A stretch of DNA of 64,000 bases from Polyangiaceae bacterium (lineage in GTDB: Bacteria; Myxococcota_A; Polyangia; Polyangiales; Polyangiaceae): the NCBI GenBank assembly GCA_947475525.1, contig CANJMI010000009.1, forward strand, positions 1-64,000, given 5' to 3'. Position 1 is the stretch's first letter; each line of letters begins with the position of its first letter. The notes under the pieces were generated by a model, which was not told the DNA's origin, did no database searches, and saw only the letters and a list, made by a program, of their open reading frames with translations. Positions 32,727 through 40,050 of the stretch are shown in pieces. A program made the position numbers and the translations under genes.

Positions 32727-34259
32727 ATGACTCGGACCTTTGGCATTTTATTGGGTCTCGTCGCTGCGCTCACCGCAACCGCAGCGACGGCTACCGACAC
32801 GTGGACCAAACCCTTCGACGGCGTAAAACGCCTGCGTCGCGTCACGTCGAATCCAAATGAAGTCGTGAGCGCGGTCGTTGTCGCGCTCGATACTCCAGGG
32901 GTTCACTTTCAGAGTACAAGCACGAGCCAGCGAAAGAAAACGACCTCGAGTTTCGCCAAGCTCATCGCCGGGCAAGTCGCCATCAACGGCGATTTTTTCT
33001 CCTATGCGACGTACGCCACAAGCGGCCTCGCGGCAGGCTCGGGTGCTGCGTGGAAAGACACCTTGGACACGAAGAGCGCAGGCACATTTGCGTTCGACAA
33101 AGGCACCAAGCTCGAGCTCACGCCCCTCGCGCCCCTTGTCACATTCGACAGCTCGTGGATGGAGGGGGTCGTCTCGGGACACCCTTGGCTCGTCAAGGCG
33201 GGGGTCGTCGAGACCTTCAGCCCCAATAGCTCGTTCTGCCAAACTCGGCACCCACGCACGGCGATCGGCCTCAGTGAAGACAAGAAGACGCTGGTGCTTG
33301 CCGTGGTCGATGGGCGCACAACCAAAAGCGTGGGGATGACCTGCAAAGAACTCGGCACGCTACTAAAAGGACTCGGCGCGTACGAGTCGATGAACTTCGA
33401 CGGCGGAGGGTCCTCCACGATGTACGTGCAAGGCGCGGGCGTCGTGAATGCGCCCTCCGATGGAGTGGAGCGTACGGTCGCCAATCACCTCGCCCTGTTC
33501 GCTCCGAAGAGTGGCTCGGTCGGCTCATTCGCGGGCGTCGTTTACGAAAAAGATCACCCTGAACATCCGCTCGAGGGCGCCACGGTGTCGATCGAAACAG
33601 TCGGCGAAGATGTCACCAATGAGAAAGGCGCATACGAGCTGATGGCGCTCCCGGGAACGTACACGATCACCGCAAAAGAGCTTGGATACGACAGCGCGAG
33701 TGTCGAGAAGACGATCGCAGCGGGCGAGCCGCTCACGGTCGATTTCGCGCTCGCACCGGCGGCAGCCACCGACTTCGACGACGACGGCGTGCCCGACGTG
33801 AAAGACAACTGCGCGAAGGTCTCGAACGCGAACCAGTCCAACAACGATGCCGACGCCTTCGGCGATGCGTGCGACGCCGACGACGATGAGGACGGCGTCA
33901 TGGATGAAGACGACGACTGCCCACTCGACGCTGGGATTGGAGAAGCGTGCCCCGGATCAACGGCGAGCGGGTCGGACACGACCACCGAGCCTTCGGGCGT
34001 GCGCGGCGTTGGGTCGGAGGCGAGCTGCAGCGTGGGGTCGCACGGTCGCCGATTCGCGCCGGGGCTTATGTTCGGGGTAGCCGCGGCGTTGTTCTTCGCG
34101 CGGCGGGCGACGGTTTCATGTTCACGGACCTCGAAGGGCGCACCCCGGGCACCAATCGCCCGTCTCGCATGTTGTCCTCACATCACGCGCGGCAACGCAG
34201 CTCGGCGACGGCGACTCCGTCCTCGGCGCGCCCGCCCCCATCGGAGAGAATTGCCATGA
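32727..34259 (+). CDS. Phosphodiester glycosidase (NAGPA) domain protein with TSP3 repeat
   Basis: 510 residues; signal peptide 1-22. Residues 25-265 are a NAGPA (DUF2233-type) domain: G-Q-V-A-I-N-G-D-F-F-S-Y, R-H-P-R-T-A-I-G-L, V-V-D-G-R-T-T-K-S-V-G-M, and the signature M-N-F-D-G-G-G-S-S-T-M. A carboxypeptidase-like regulatory (CNA-B/FN3-like) module follows to about 345. TSP3 calcium repeats come next (D-F-D-D-D-G-V-P-D-V, D-A-D-A-F-G-D-A-C, D-D-D-E-D-G-V-M-D). A Cys, a hydrophobic helix and R-R near 435-460 look like a MYXO-CTERM signal, but 45 Arg-rich residues follow, unusual for that signal. The stop overlaps the ATG of the next gene. The substrate is probably a phosphodiester-linked sugar. 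Confidence 0.8.
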   Translation: MTRTFGILLGLVAALTATAATATDTWTKPFDGVKRLRRVTSNPNEVVSAVVVALDTPGVHFQSTSTSQRKKTTSSFAKLIAGQVAINGDFFSYATYATSGLAAGSGAAWKDTLDTKSAGTFAFDKGTKLELTPLAPLVTFDSSWMEGVVSGHPWLVKAGVVETFSPNSSFCQTRHPRTAIGLSEDKKTLVLAVVDGRTTKSVGMTCKELGTLLKGLGAYESMNFDGGGSSTMYVQGAGVVNAPSDGVERTVANHLALFAPKSGSVGSFAGVVYEKDHPEHPLEGATVSIETVGEDVTNEKGAYELMALPGTYTITAKELGYDSASVEKTIAAGEPLTVDFALAPAAATDFDDDGVPDVKDNCAKVSNANQSNNDADAFGDACDADDDEDGVMDEDDDCPLDAGIGEACPGSTASGSDTTTEPSGVRGVGSEASCSVGSHGRRFAPGLMFGVAAALFFARRATVSCSRTSKGAPRAPIARLACCPHITRGNAARRRRLRPRRARPHRRELP

Positions 34260-35194
34260 CACCGTATGCACGTACCGCCATCCCACTTTTTTTGGCGTCC
34301 TTCCTCGGCGCCTGCGCCGCAACGACCAGCCCCGAGCAGTCGCCATCCGCGCTGTCGAATAGCGAAGGCGCCCGCGCAAAAACTTCCGAAGCCCACGAGG
34401 GCGAAGGGCGGCGACGTGGCTCGCGGCACGGCGCGTTCGGGCTGCAAAAGCTGTTACGCGCGGCAAGGAAAGACCCTTCTCTTTCGGTCGAGCAAACGGC
34501 GAAGCTTGACCTGCTCGGAGAGCAACGGAAAGCGCAACATCAAGCCGCGAAGGCGACCAAGAACGAGCTTCGCGCCGCGCTGGCGAAGGGCGTCGCCGAC
34601 GGAACACTCCAGGATGCCGAGATTGCCGAATCGCGAGCAAAAATGCTCAGTTTCGCGGTGAGCAACTCGGCCGAGCATGCAAAGACGCTGAACGAGCTTC
34701 ACCGTCTACTCGACCCGGCCCAGCGAAAAGCGTTGGTGGAGCGAATGCAGGCGAAGCACGGCGAGCACGCAGGCCGCGGAGAGCATCACGCCAAAGAGGG
34801 CGGGCGCGGCGGGCATCACGCCAAAGAAGGTGGGCGCGGAGGGCGGGGGGCTGTGAGGTTCATGCGTGAACTCGACCTCGACCAGGCTCAGCGCGCGGCG
34901 CTTCGAGTCGAAATAGAACACGTTCACGCCGCGGGAAAACCGAGCGCGCAGGCCAAGTATGAACGCCGCGAGCAAGCGGAAGCCGCCATGGTGGCGTTCG
35001 CTTCGGAGGCGTTCGACGCCACGGCTCTGCCTATCGCATCGCAAGCCGAGCAGCATGCCGCAGGCCGCATCGATGGTCGCGTGGCCGAGGTGCGTGCCGT
35101 GCTCACCGTGCTCCGACCCGACCAGGTCACCAAGCTCGCAAGCGCGCTCGCGGCACCCGACGACGAGCGCCGAGAAGACGACCACGAGCCTTGA
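34256..35194 (+). CDS. Spy/CpxP-like (LTXXQ) lipoprotein, two repeats
   Basis: 312 residues from ATG 34256 with GGAGAG upstream; the longer frame upstream is unlikely. The lipobox is F-L-G-A-C. The mature protein is helical and highly charged. It has two LTXXQ-type motifs, D-P-A-Q-R-K-A-L-V-E-R-M near 160 and L-R-P-D-Q-V-T-K-L near 295, each closing one Spy-like helical unit. A linker of repeated H-A-K-E-G-G-R-G-G lies between (about 170-200). Spy and CpxP are small periplasmic chaperones or stress sensors; here two such units seem fused and membrane-anchored. Translational overlap with the NAGPA gene suggests co-expression. Metal binding by the His-rich linker is possible but unproven. Confidence 0.7.
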   Translation: MTPYARTAIPLFLASFLGACAATTSPEQSPSALSNSEGARAKTSEAHEGEGRRRGSRHGAFGLQKLLRAARKDPSLSVEQTAKLDLLGEQRKAQHQAAKATKNELRAALAKGVADGTLQDAEIAESRAKMLSFAVSNSAEHAKTLNELHRLLDPAQRKALVERMQAKHGEHAGRGEHHAKEGGRGGHHAKEGGRGGRGAVRFMRELDLDQAQRAALRVEIEHVHAAGKPSAQAKYERREQAEAAMVAFASEAFDATALPIASQAEQHAAGRIDGRVAEVRAVLTVLRPDQVTKLASALAAPDDERREDDHEP

Positions 35195-35271
35195 AGGGGA
35201 GCGGCGATCGCTCGGGCCATGCCCACCGGAAAAGCCGCAGCGCGGGACGCAGACCCCGGTAGTCTCGTCCC

Positions 35272-36366
35272 GTGCCGAAGAAGCCATCGACCAAAGCGAA
35301 GTTGCTCTCGCCGCGCGACTGGGAGCGAGCGGCCCGCGCGAAGCTTTCGAGAGTTGCGTACGACTACTTCCGTTCGGGCGCCGATGCCGAGCGGGCGATG
35401 AAGCGCAACGTACGCGCCTATCAAAGGTGGGTTGTTTGGTACCGCGTGCTCGTGGACGTCGCGACGCGCGACCTTGGCACGACGGTACTCGGACACCCCG
35501 TCGCGATGCCGATCCTGATCGCGCCGATGGCGTACCAGAAGCTCGCCCATCCCGAAGGTGAGCTTGGGGCGGCTCGCGCGGCGGCTGCGGTGGGCACGAT
35601 TTACATCGCGTCGACGCTCGCGACGACGACCCTCGAGGACATCGCCGCGGCGACGCCAGCGGTGAAACTCTTTCAGCTTTATGTGCACAAAGACCGCGAA
35701 TTTACCCGCGAGCTCATCCTCCGCGCAAAACAGGCGGGGTACTCGGGACTCGTCGTCACGGTCGATGCTCCGGTGCTCGGTCGACGGCTCCGCGACGAGC
35801 GCAACGGGTTCGCGCTGCCCCCTGGAATGACCGCGGCGAACCTCGCAAGTGACTCGGCCTTGGCGGCCACAGAAGGCTCGGCGCTGGCGAGCTACGTCGA
35901 CGACCGGCACGACGCATCCTTCAGCTGGAAGGATCTCGAGTGGCTACGGTCGCTGTCCGAGTTGCCCGTCGTCTTGAAGGGGATCGTTCGGGTCGATGAC
36001 GCACGGCGGGCGGTTGGGCATGGCATCGACGGGATCATCGTTTCGAACCATGGCGGACGGCAGCTCGACGCCGCTCCAGCCACACTCGACGCGCTGCCTG
36101 GAATTGCGCGCGCCGTAGGCGACGACTGCGAGGTTTACGTGGACGGAGGGATCCGGTCTGGCTCGGACGTCTTCAAGGCCCTCGCTCTTGGGGCCCGCGC
36201 GGTGCTGGTCGGAAGGCCGGTCCTCTGGGCACTCGCGCTCGAAGGCGAGGCCTCGGTAGCCGAGCTCCTCCGGGGCATGGCGGAGGACCTTTCACGGACG
36301 ATGGCCCTCGTCGGAACGCCGACGCTCGCCGACATCAGACGCGACATGCTGACGCCCGAATCGTGA
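35272..36366 (+). CDS. FMN-dependent alpha-hydroxy acid oxidase/dehydrogenase
   Basis: 364 residues from GTG. It has the glycolate oxidase/lactate oxidase fold: A-Y-D-Y-F-R-S-G-A with the conserved Tyr near residue 25, I-A-P-M-A-Y-Q-K-L-A-H-P-E-G-E, F-Q-L-Y-V-H-K-D-R, L-V-V-T-V-D-A-P-V-L-G-R-R, catalytic His and Arg in S-N-H-G-G-R-Q-L-D (about 250), and D-G-G-I-R-S-G-S-D-V-F-K-A-L-A-L-G-A for the FMN phosphate. It oxidises a 2-hydroxy acid to a 2-oxo acid. Loop sequence does not settle whether glycolate, lactate or another acid is the substrate, or whether oxygen or a quinone is the acceptor. If glyoxylate were made it could feed the malate-synthase-like enzyme at 2-4 kb; this is speculation. 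Confidence 0.93.
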   Translation: MPKKPSTKAKLLSPRDWERAARAKLSRVAYDYFRSGADAERAMKRNVRAYQRWVVWYRVLVDVATRDLGTTVLGHPVAMPILIAPMAYQKLAHPEGELGAARAAAAVGTIYIASTLATTTLEDIAAATPAVKLFQLYVHKDREFTRELILRAKQAGYSGLVVTVDAPVLGRRLRDERNGFALPPGMTAANLASDSALAATEGSALASYVDDRHDASFSWKDLEWLRSLSELPVVLKGIVRVDDARRAVGHGIDGIIVSNHGGRQLDAAPATLDALPGIARAVGDDCEVYVDGGIRSGSDVFKALALGARAVLVGRPVLWALALEGEASVAELLRGMAEDLSRTMALVGTPTLADIRRDMLTPES

Positions 36367-36381
36367 CGCTGACGTGCGCGG

Positions 36382-37026
36382 CTAGCCGAGGTTGATACGC
36401 GTACCGTCGATCCGCACTTCTTCGTCCGCCTCAATCGCGATGTGCCCCGCGCGAAGGTGGTGCCCCTCCGTGACCACCGTGCGAACGCGGGTCGCGCGAA
36501 GTTGATGAAGCTCCTCGACCTGCCGGTACACGTTACGCGCCCGCTCGAAGATCCGAGTGGCCGCGCTCTCGATGCGCTCTGCCACGAGCACGATCCCGTG
36601 GGCGGATAGTGTCGCGAGCTTTTCACCGAGGACGATGGACGCCGGCAACTCTTTACCCCCCGAGATTTCCACTCGCTCACCTCGAACCCGAACCGTCCCC
36701 TTCGCGACGAACTCGATGTCGCCGTCGAGAGCCGCAAATGACAGGTTGCCGCGCGGCGCGAGGACGGTGGCCTTTCCCGTTACCGTATCGAGCTCGAAGA
36801 CCAGCCGGCTCGAAGCATCGCGAACCTCGATGCACTCCCGCCCGTCCTTCGTGGCAAGTCGCGCACTCGGACCATGCCGGCTGTCGACGCGCGACTCCTC
36901 CACGGGCGCATTCGTAAACAACGCTTCGAGGGAAAGAGGCAGCTCATCCGCGGCATCGCTGCGCACGGCCTCATCGCCGTCGCAAAGAGGTTCCGTCGAA
37001 GCGAGCGTGGCGGAGGTTCGGGTCAT
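36382..37026 (-). CDS. DUF3540 protein (type VI secretion-associated family)
   Basis: 214 residues from ATG 37026. Strands of the type R-L-V-F-E-L-D-T-V-T-G-K-A-T-V-L-A-P-R-G-N-L-S-F and F-V-A-K-G-T-V-R-V-R-G-E-R-V-E-I, followed by a helix (R-I-F-E-R-A-R-N-V-Y-R-Q-V-E-E-L-H-Q-L-R-A) and H-L-R-A-G-H-I-A-I-E-A-D-E-E-V-R-I-D-G. This pattern matches DUF3540, usually coded next to PAAR, DUF2169 and DUF4150 genes of type VI secretion effector cassettes. None of these partners is within this window, so it is an orphan here. The assignment is from pattern, with fair confidence. Confidence 0.65.
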   Translation of the reverse strand: MTRTSATLASTEPLCDGDEAVRSDAADELPLSLEALFTNAPVEESRVDSRHGPSARLATKDGRECIEVRDASSRLVFELDTVTGKATVLAPRGNLSFAALDGDIEFVAKGTVRVRGERVEISGGKELPASIVLGEKLATLSAHGIVLVAERIESAATRIFERARNVYRQVEELHQLRATRVRTVVTEGHHLRAGHIAIEADEEVRIDGTRINLG

Positions 37027-37183
37027 GGCGTACGGGCTTGGGCCGGTCGAACGATAGCGCACTCCGGTGCAAACGCGGGTGACGTTCAAAACTCCGCGTG
37101 ATACGCGTTCTATCGAGCTTCTAATCGCACGACGGTCCTTCCGCGTGGCACCTTCGCTCACTTTTTCGAACGGAGCACGAGCC

Positions 37184-37891
37184 ATGGCCGAGTCCTCGAC
37201 CGCACGAACGATTGCCCAGGTCTCCAGCCCGACCGCACTTCCGCCGCCGCGCGTGAAACCCCGACTCCGCGGGGTGAGCCACGAGGTGGCTTTCTACTTC
37301 GCGCTGGTGGTGACCGCGGTGATGACGTACGTCGCGGCGCCGGGCCTGCCACGCATCGCGGGCGCGGTATACGGCGCGTCCCTCGTCACGCTGTTCGGAA
37401 CGAGCGCCCTCTACCACCGGCCAACGTGGAGCACGGTTGCGCGGGCTCGTATGCGCCGCGTGGACCACGCCGCGATCTTCGTCTTGATCGGAGGGAGCTA
37501 CGCGCCGATGGGCCTGCTCGCGTTGCCAAGCGACGTCGGACATCGTTTGCTTGCGCTGGTGTGGTGCGGCTGCCTCGCGGGGGTCGTAAAATCGATCTTC
37601 TGGGCGCACGCGCCTCGCTGGCTCACCGCCAGCATCTACGTCGCGGTCGGTTGGATGGCGACGCTCGAGTTTCGCACGCTGCACCTCGCCCTCGGTAGCA
37701 GGCGCGCCGCATTGGTTCTAGCCGGTGGCGTTTGCTACTCGCTTGGGGCGCTGGTCTACGCTCGACGAAAGCCCGATCCGATGCCGGCGGTGTTCGGCTA
37801 CCACGAGATTTTTCACGTGCTCGTGATCGTCGCGGCGGCGCTGCAATTCGGCGCGATTGGCAGCATCGTGCTCGAATCCACTGGCCGATGA
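37184..37891 (+). CDS. trhA: Haemolysin III/PAQR family seven-helix membrane protein
   Basis: 235 residues from ATG 37184; the longer frame upstream would overlap the divergent gene region without a site. Seven hydrophobic segments. Family motifs are G-T-S-A-L-Y-H (with the metal His) after helix 2, R-R-V-D-H-A-A-I-F-V-L-I-G-G-S-Y-A-P at helix 3, and G-Y-H-E-I-F-H-V-L-V-I at helix 7. These are the Asp/His zinc-type residues of PAQR receptors. Bacterial members (TrhA/YqfA, formerly haemolysin III) affect membrane fluidity and lipid homeostasis. Monocistronic. Confidence 0.93.
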   Translation: MAESSTARTIAQVSSPTALPPPRVKPRLRGVSHEVAFYFALVVTAVMTYVAAPGLPRIAGAVYGASLVTLFGTSALYHRPTWSTVARARMRRVDHAAIFVLIGGSYAPMGLLALPSDVGHRLLALVWCGCLAGVVKSIFWAHAPRWLTASIYVAVGWMATLEFRTLHLALGSRRAALVLAGGVCYSLGALVYARRKPDPMPAVFGYHEIFHVLVIVAAALQFGAIGSIVLESTGR

Positions 37892-37929
37892 CGCGAGTTC
37901 TCTAGGAACCCGCGCCGCTGAGGTGGGAG

Positions 37930-40041
37930 TCAACGGCGCCGCGTGAATCCGATGATTCCAAGCGCTAGCACGACCAAGCCGAGTGGAGCTTGCGCGCCCC
38001 CGGAGCCGGTGTTCGCAACGCTGCACGCGTAGCCGCCCTGAGTGCCGAAGTTGCCGCCTTTGCCGCGATTTGCCAGCGGATCAGGCACGATGCACGCGCC
38101 CGCCGCGCATTGCCCTGCGTCTCCGACCTCCGAGCTGCACACCGTGAGATCGGGCAGCAAGGGGTTCAAACACTCGCCAGTCTTGTAGTCGCACACGCCC
38201 GCTTCGTGGCAGGTGTCGACGGGCACGCACGACACCGGCTTGGCGCCGACGCATTTATTGCCGACGCAGGAGTCGGCCGTCGTGCATGCGTTGCCATCCG
38301 TGCAGGTCGCACCCTCGGCCACCACGGTGTAGGTGCACGTGCCTTCCTCCGAGCAAGCCGCGGTTTGGCAGCCATTCGCAGGCACTGGGCACGACGCCGG
38401 ATTGCAGACCGACGCGCAGTTCTCGCCGAAATGGTTCACTGCGCACTTTTGGCAATGCGAGCCGCCGTAGTTCGGCGTGCACTTGCAGCTGCCGTCGGCC
38501 TGGGCCACGCCGTGGCCGGTGCAGTCGTCCTCGTCCGAGTATTGGCACGTCAAACCCGCGTAGCCTGCGGTGCAGGTGCAACCTACGGCACTCGTGCATG
38601 AGCCCTTCAACGAGCAATCGGTCACGGGTCCCTCGGTGCACGCGCCGGTGGAACACGCGTCGCCGACGGTGCAGAGATCGCCGTCTTCGCACGGTGTCGC
38701 ATCCGTGACGGTGGTGCACATGCCGTCCTTCGTCCCGCCCGCCTTTTGGGTGCAGGCTTGGCAGTCGCTCGTGTCCCCGCCCGCGCACGCAGAGTCGCAA
38801 CAGACCCCGTCGACGCAGAATGCCGAATCGCATTCTTCGCCGATCGTGCAGGCCGTGCCGGTACCGAGGCCACTACCGCAATAACCGATCGCCTTGCAGA
38901 CCTTCGCGCCGACCCCGCAGGCGTGGAGCGATGGGTCACCGTAGTTTGCCGAGCACGCGACGCAACTGCCACTCGTCGCACCCGTGAGGCTGCACACCGG
39001 GAAGTCAGGCGAGGAGCACTCGCTGTCTGTGTTGCACGACGGCACGCACTTTCCAGCGCCGTCGGACACATCGCAACCCTCCGTCGCGGCGCACTTCGAT
39101 ACGTCGGTAAGCGAGCATGCGCCACAGATGTGAGAACCGGCGTCGCAAATGGAGGCCGCGGCATTCTTGCAGTCGGCGTTGAGCAAACAACACGCCGCGA
39201 GCGCATCCGGACCGTGGTCCGTTACCAAGAAGCCCAGGACCTGCTGGCGCGAGGCCGGGGACACATCCGGCAAGCCGGCATGCGACGTGGAGGCCGTAAA
39301 TCCCGCGTAAAACGTAGGGCCGAGCTCGGTGGCGAGGTTGACTTCGGACGTCACGAAGAGCGGCAGCGCGGGCTTGGCGATCTTGGTCGAGACGTACACG
39401 CCCAAGGTGTGGGTCAGCACCTCGTAGTCGAACCAGGCATGGATCGACGACGTCGTTTTCAGGTCGAACGGCACGGAGATCACGGGCAGCGTGGCGTTTT
39501 CGGGAGCATCGTGGTCGACCTTCCCGCGGGTGAGGGCCACGTGGCTACCGTTGGGGTCGAAAGCACCACTCGCCACGGTATCGAACTCGATCGCGATGGC
39601 CGGGGTGAGCCCGTCGTAGGCGAGGTTTTTTCCGGCATCCGGCTCGCTCGATGTGACGAGTGCCGTGGGCCCATTGGCCGCGGCTTGAAGCACGAACGCG
39701 ATGCCTTCTCCGCCGCCATCCTGATGCTGCGAGAATCGCAGCTCGAAGGCCGCGTGAATGTCGGCGTCGCTCGTAAGCTTGGAACGGAAGAAGGTCGAGC
39801 CGGCTTGAGAGCCCTCGGCGGCGGTGAGCTCGATGCCATTGCCGTCGAGGGTCGCGTCGCCATTGAGCGACACGTTCGGCAACACCGCCCCGCCGAGGTA
39901 GCAGAGGTCGACGGCCGTGAGGGCTTGGGCGACTTCGGCGACGCGCTCACGCTCGGCGGAGCCGGAGGACGGGATGCAGCTCGGGATGAGGCTCGCCGAG
40001 AGGCCACCGCACAAGAACAACGATGAGAGGATCTTCTTCAT
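37930..40041 (-). CDS. L-type lectin-domain, Cys-rich surface protein with MYXO-CTERM
   Basis: 703 residues, start 9 bases after the previous stop. The N-terminus (MKKILSSLFLCGG, then L-I-P-S-C) is a signal with possible lipobox. Residues 45-270 form an L-type (legume-like) lectin domain: strands with G-E-G-I-A-F-V-L-Q, I-A-I-E-F-D-T, D-P-N-G-S-H-V-A-L (the Asp/Asn calcium and carbohydrate residues). Residues 280-660 hold more than 60 cysteines in EGF-like and other disulfide units (N-Y-G-G-S-H-C, G-Y-A-G-L-T-C). The end is Y-A-C-S, a hydrophobic helix, then F-T-R-R-R, a MYXO-CTERM sorting signal. Likely a cell-surface carbohydrate-binding protein, perhaps in social adhesion (inference). Confidence 0.85.
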   Translation of the reverse strand: MKKILSSLFLCGGLSASLIPSCIPSSGSAERERVAEVAQALTAVDLCYLGGAVLPNVSLNGDATLDGNGIELTAAEGSQAGSTFFRSKLTSDADIHAAFELRFSQHQDGGGEGIAFVLQAAANGPTALVTSSEPDAGKNLAYDGLTPAIAIEFDTVASGAFDPNGSHVALTRGKVDHDAPENATLPVISVPFDLKTTSSIHAWFDYEVLTHTLGVYVSTKIAKPALPLFVTSEVNLATELGPTFYAGFTASTSHAGLPDVSPASRQQVLGFLVTDHGPDALAACCLLNADCKNAAASICDAGSHICGACSLTDVSKCAATEGCDVSDGAGKCVPSCNTDSECSSPDFPVCSLTGATSGSCVACSANYGDPSLHACGVGAKVCKAIGYCGSGLGTGTACTIGEECDSAFCVDGVCCDSACAGGDTSDCQACTQKAGGTKDGMCTTVTDATPCEDGDLCTVGDACSTGACTEGPVTDCSLKGSCTSAVGCTCTAGYAGLTCQYSDEDDCTGHGVAQADGSCKCTPNYGGSHCQKCAVNHFGENCASVCNPASCPVPANGCQTAACSEEGTCTYTVVAEGATCTDGNACTTADSCVGNKCVGAKPVSCVPVDTCHEAGVCDYKTGECLNPLLPDLTVCSSEVGDAGQCAAGACIVPDPLANRGKGGNFGTQGGYACSVANTGSGGAQAPLGLVVLALGIIGFTRRR

Positions 40042-40050
40042 GGTACGGCC

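Noticed and set aside
38746-40026. 426-codon open frame on the + strand
   Set aside because: Antisense to the lectin-domain gene; no domain seen.
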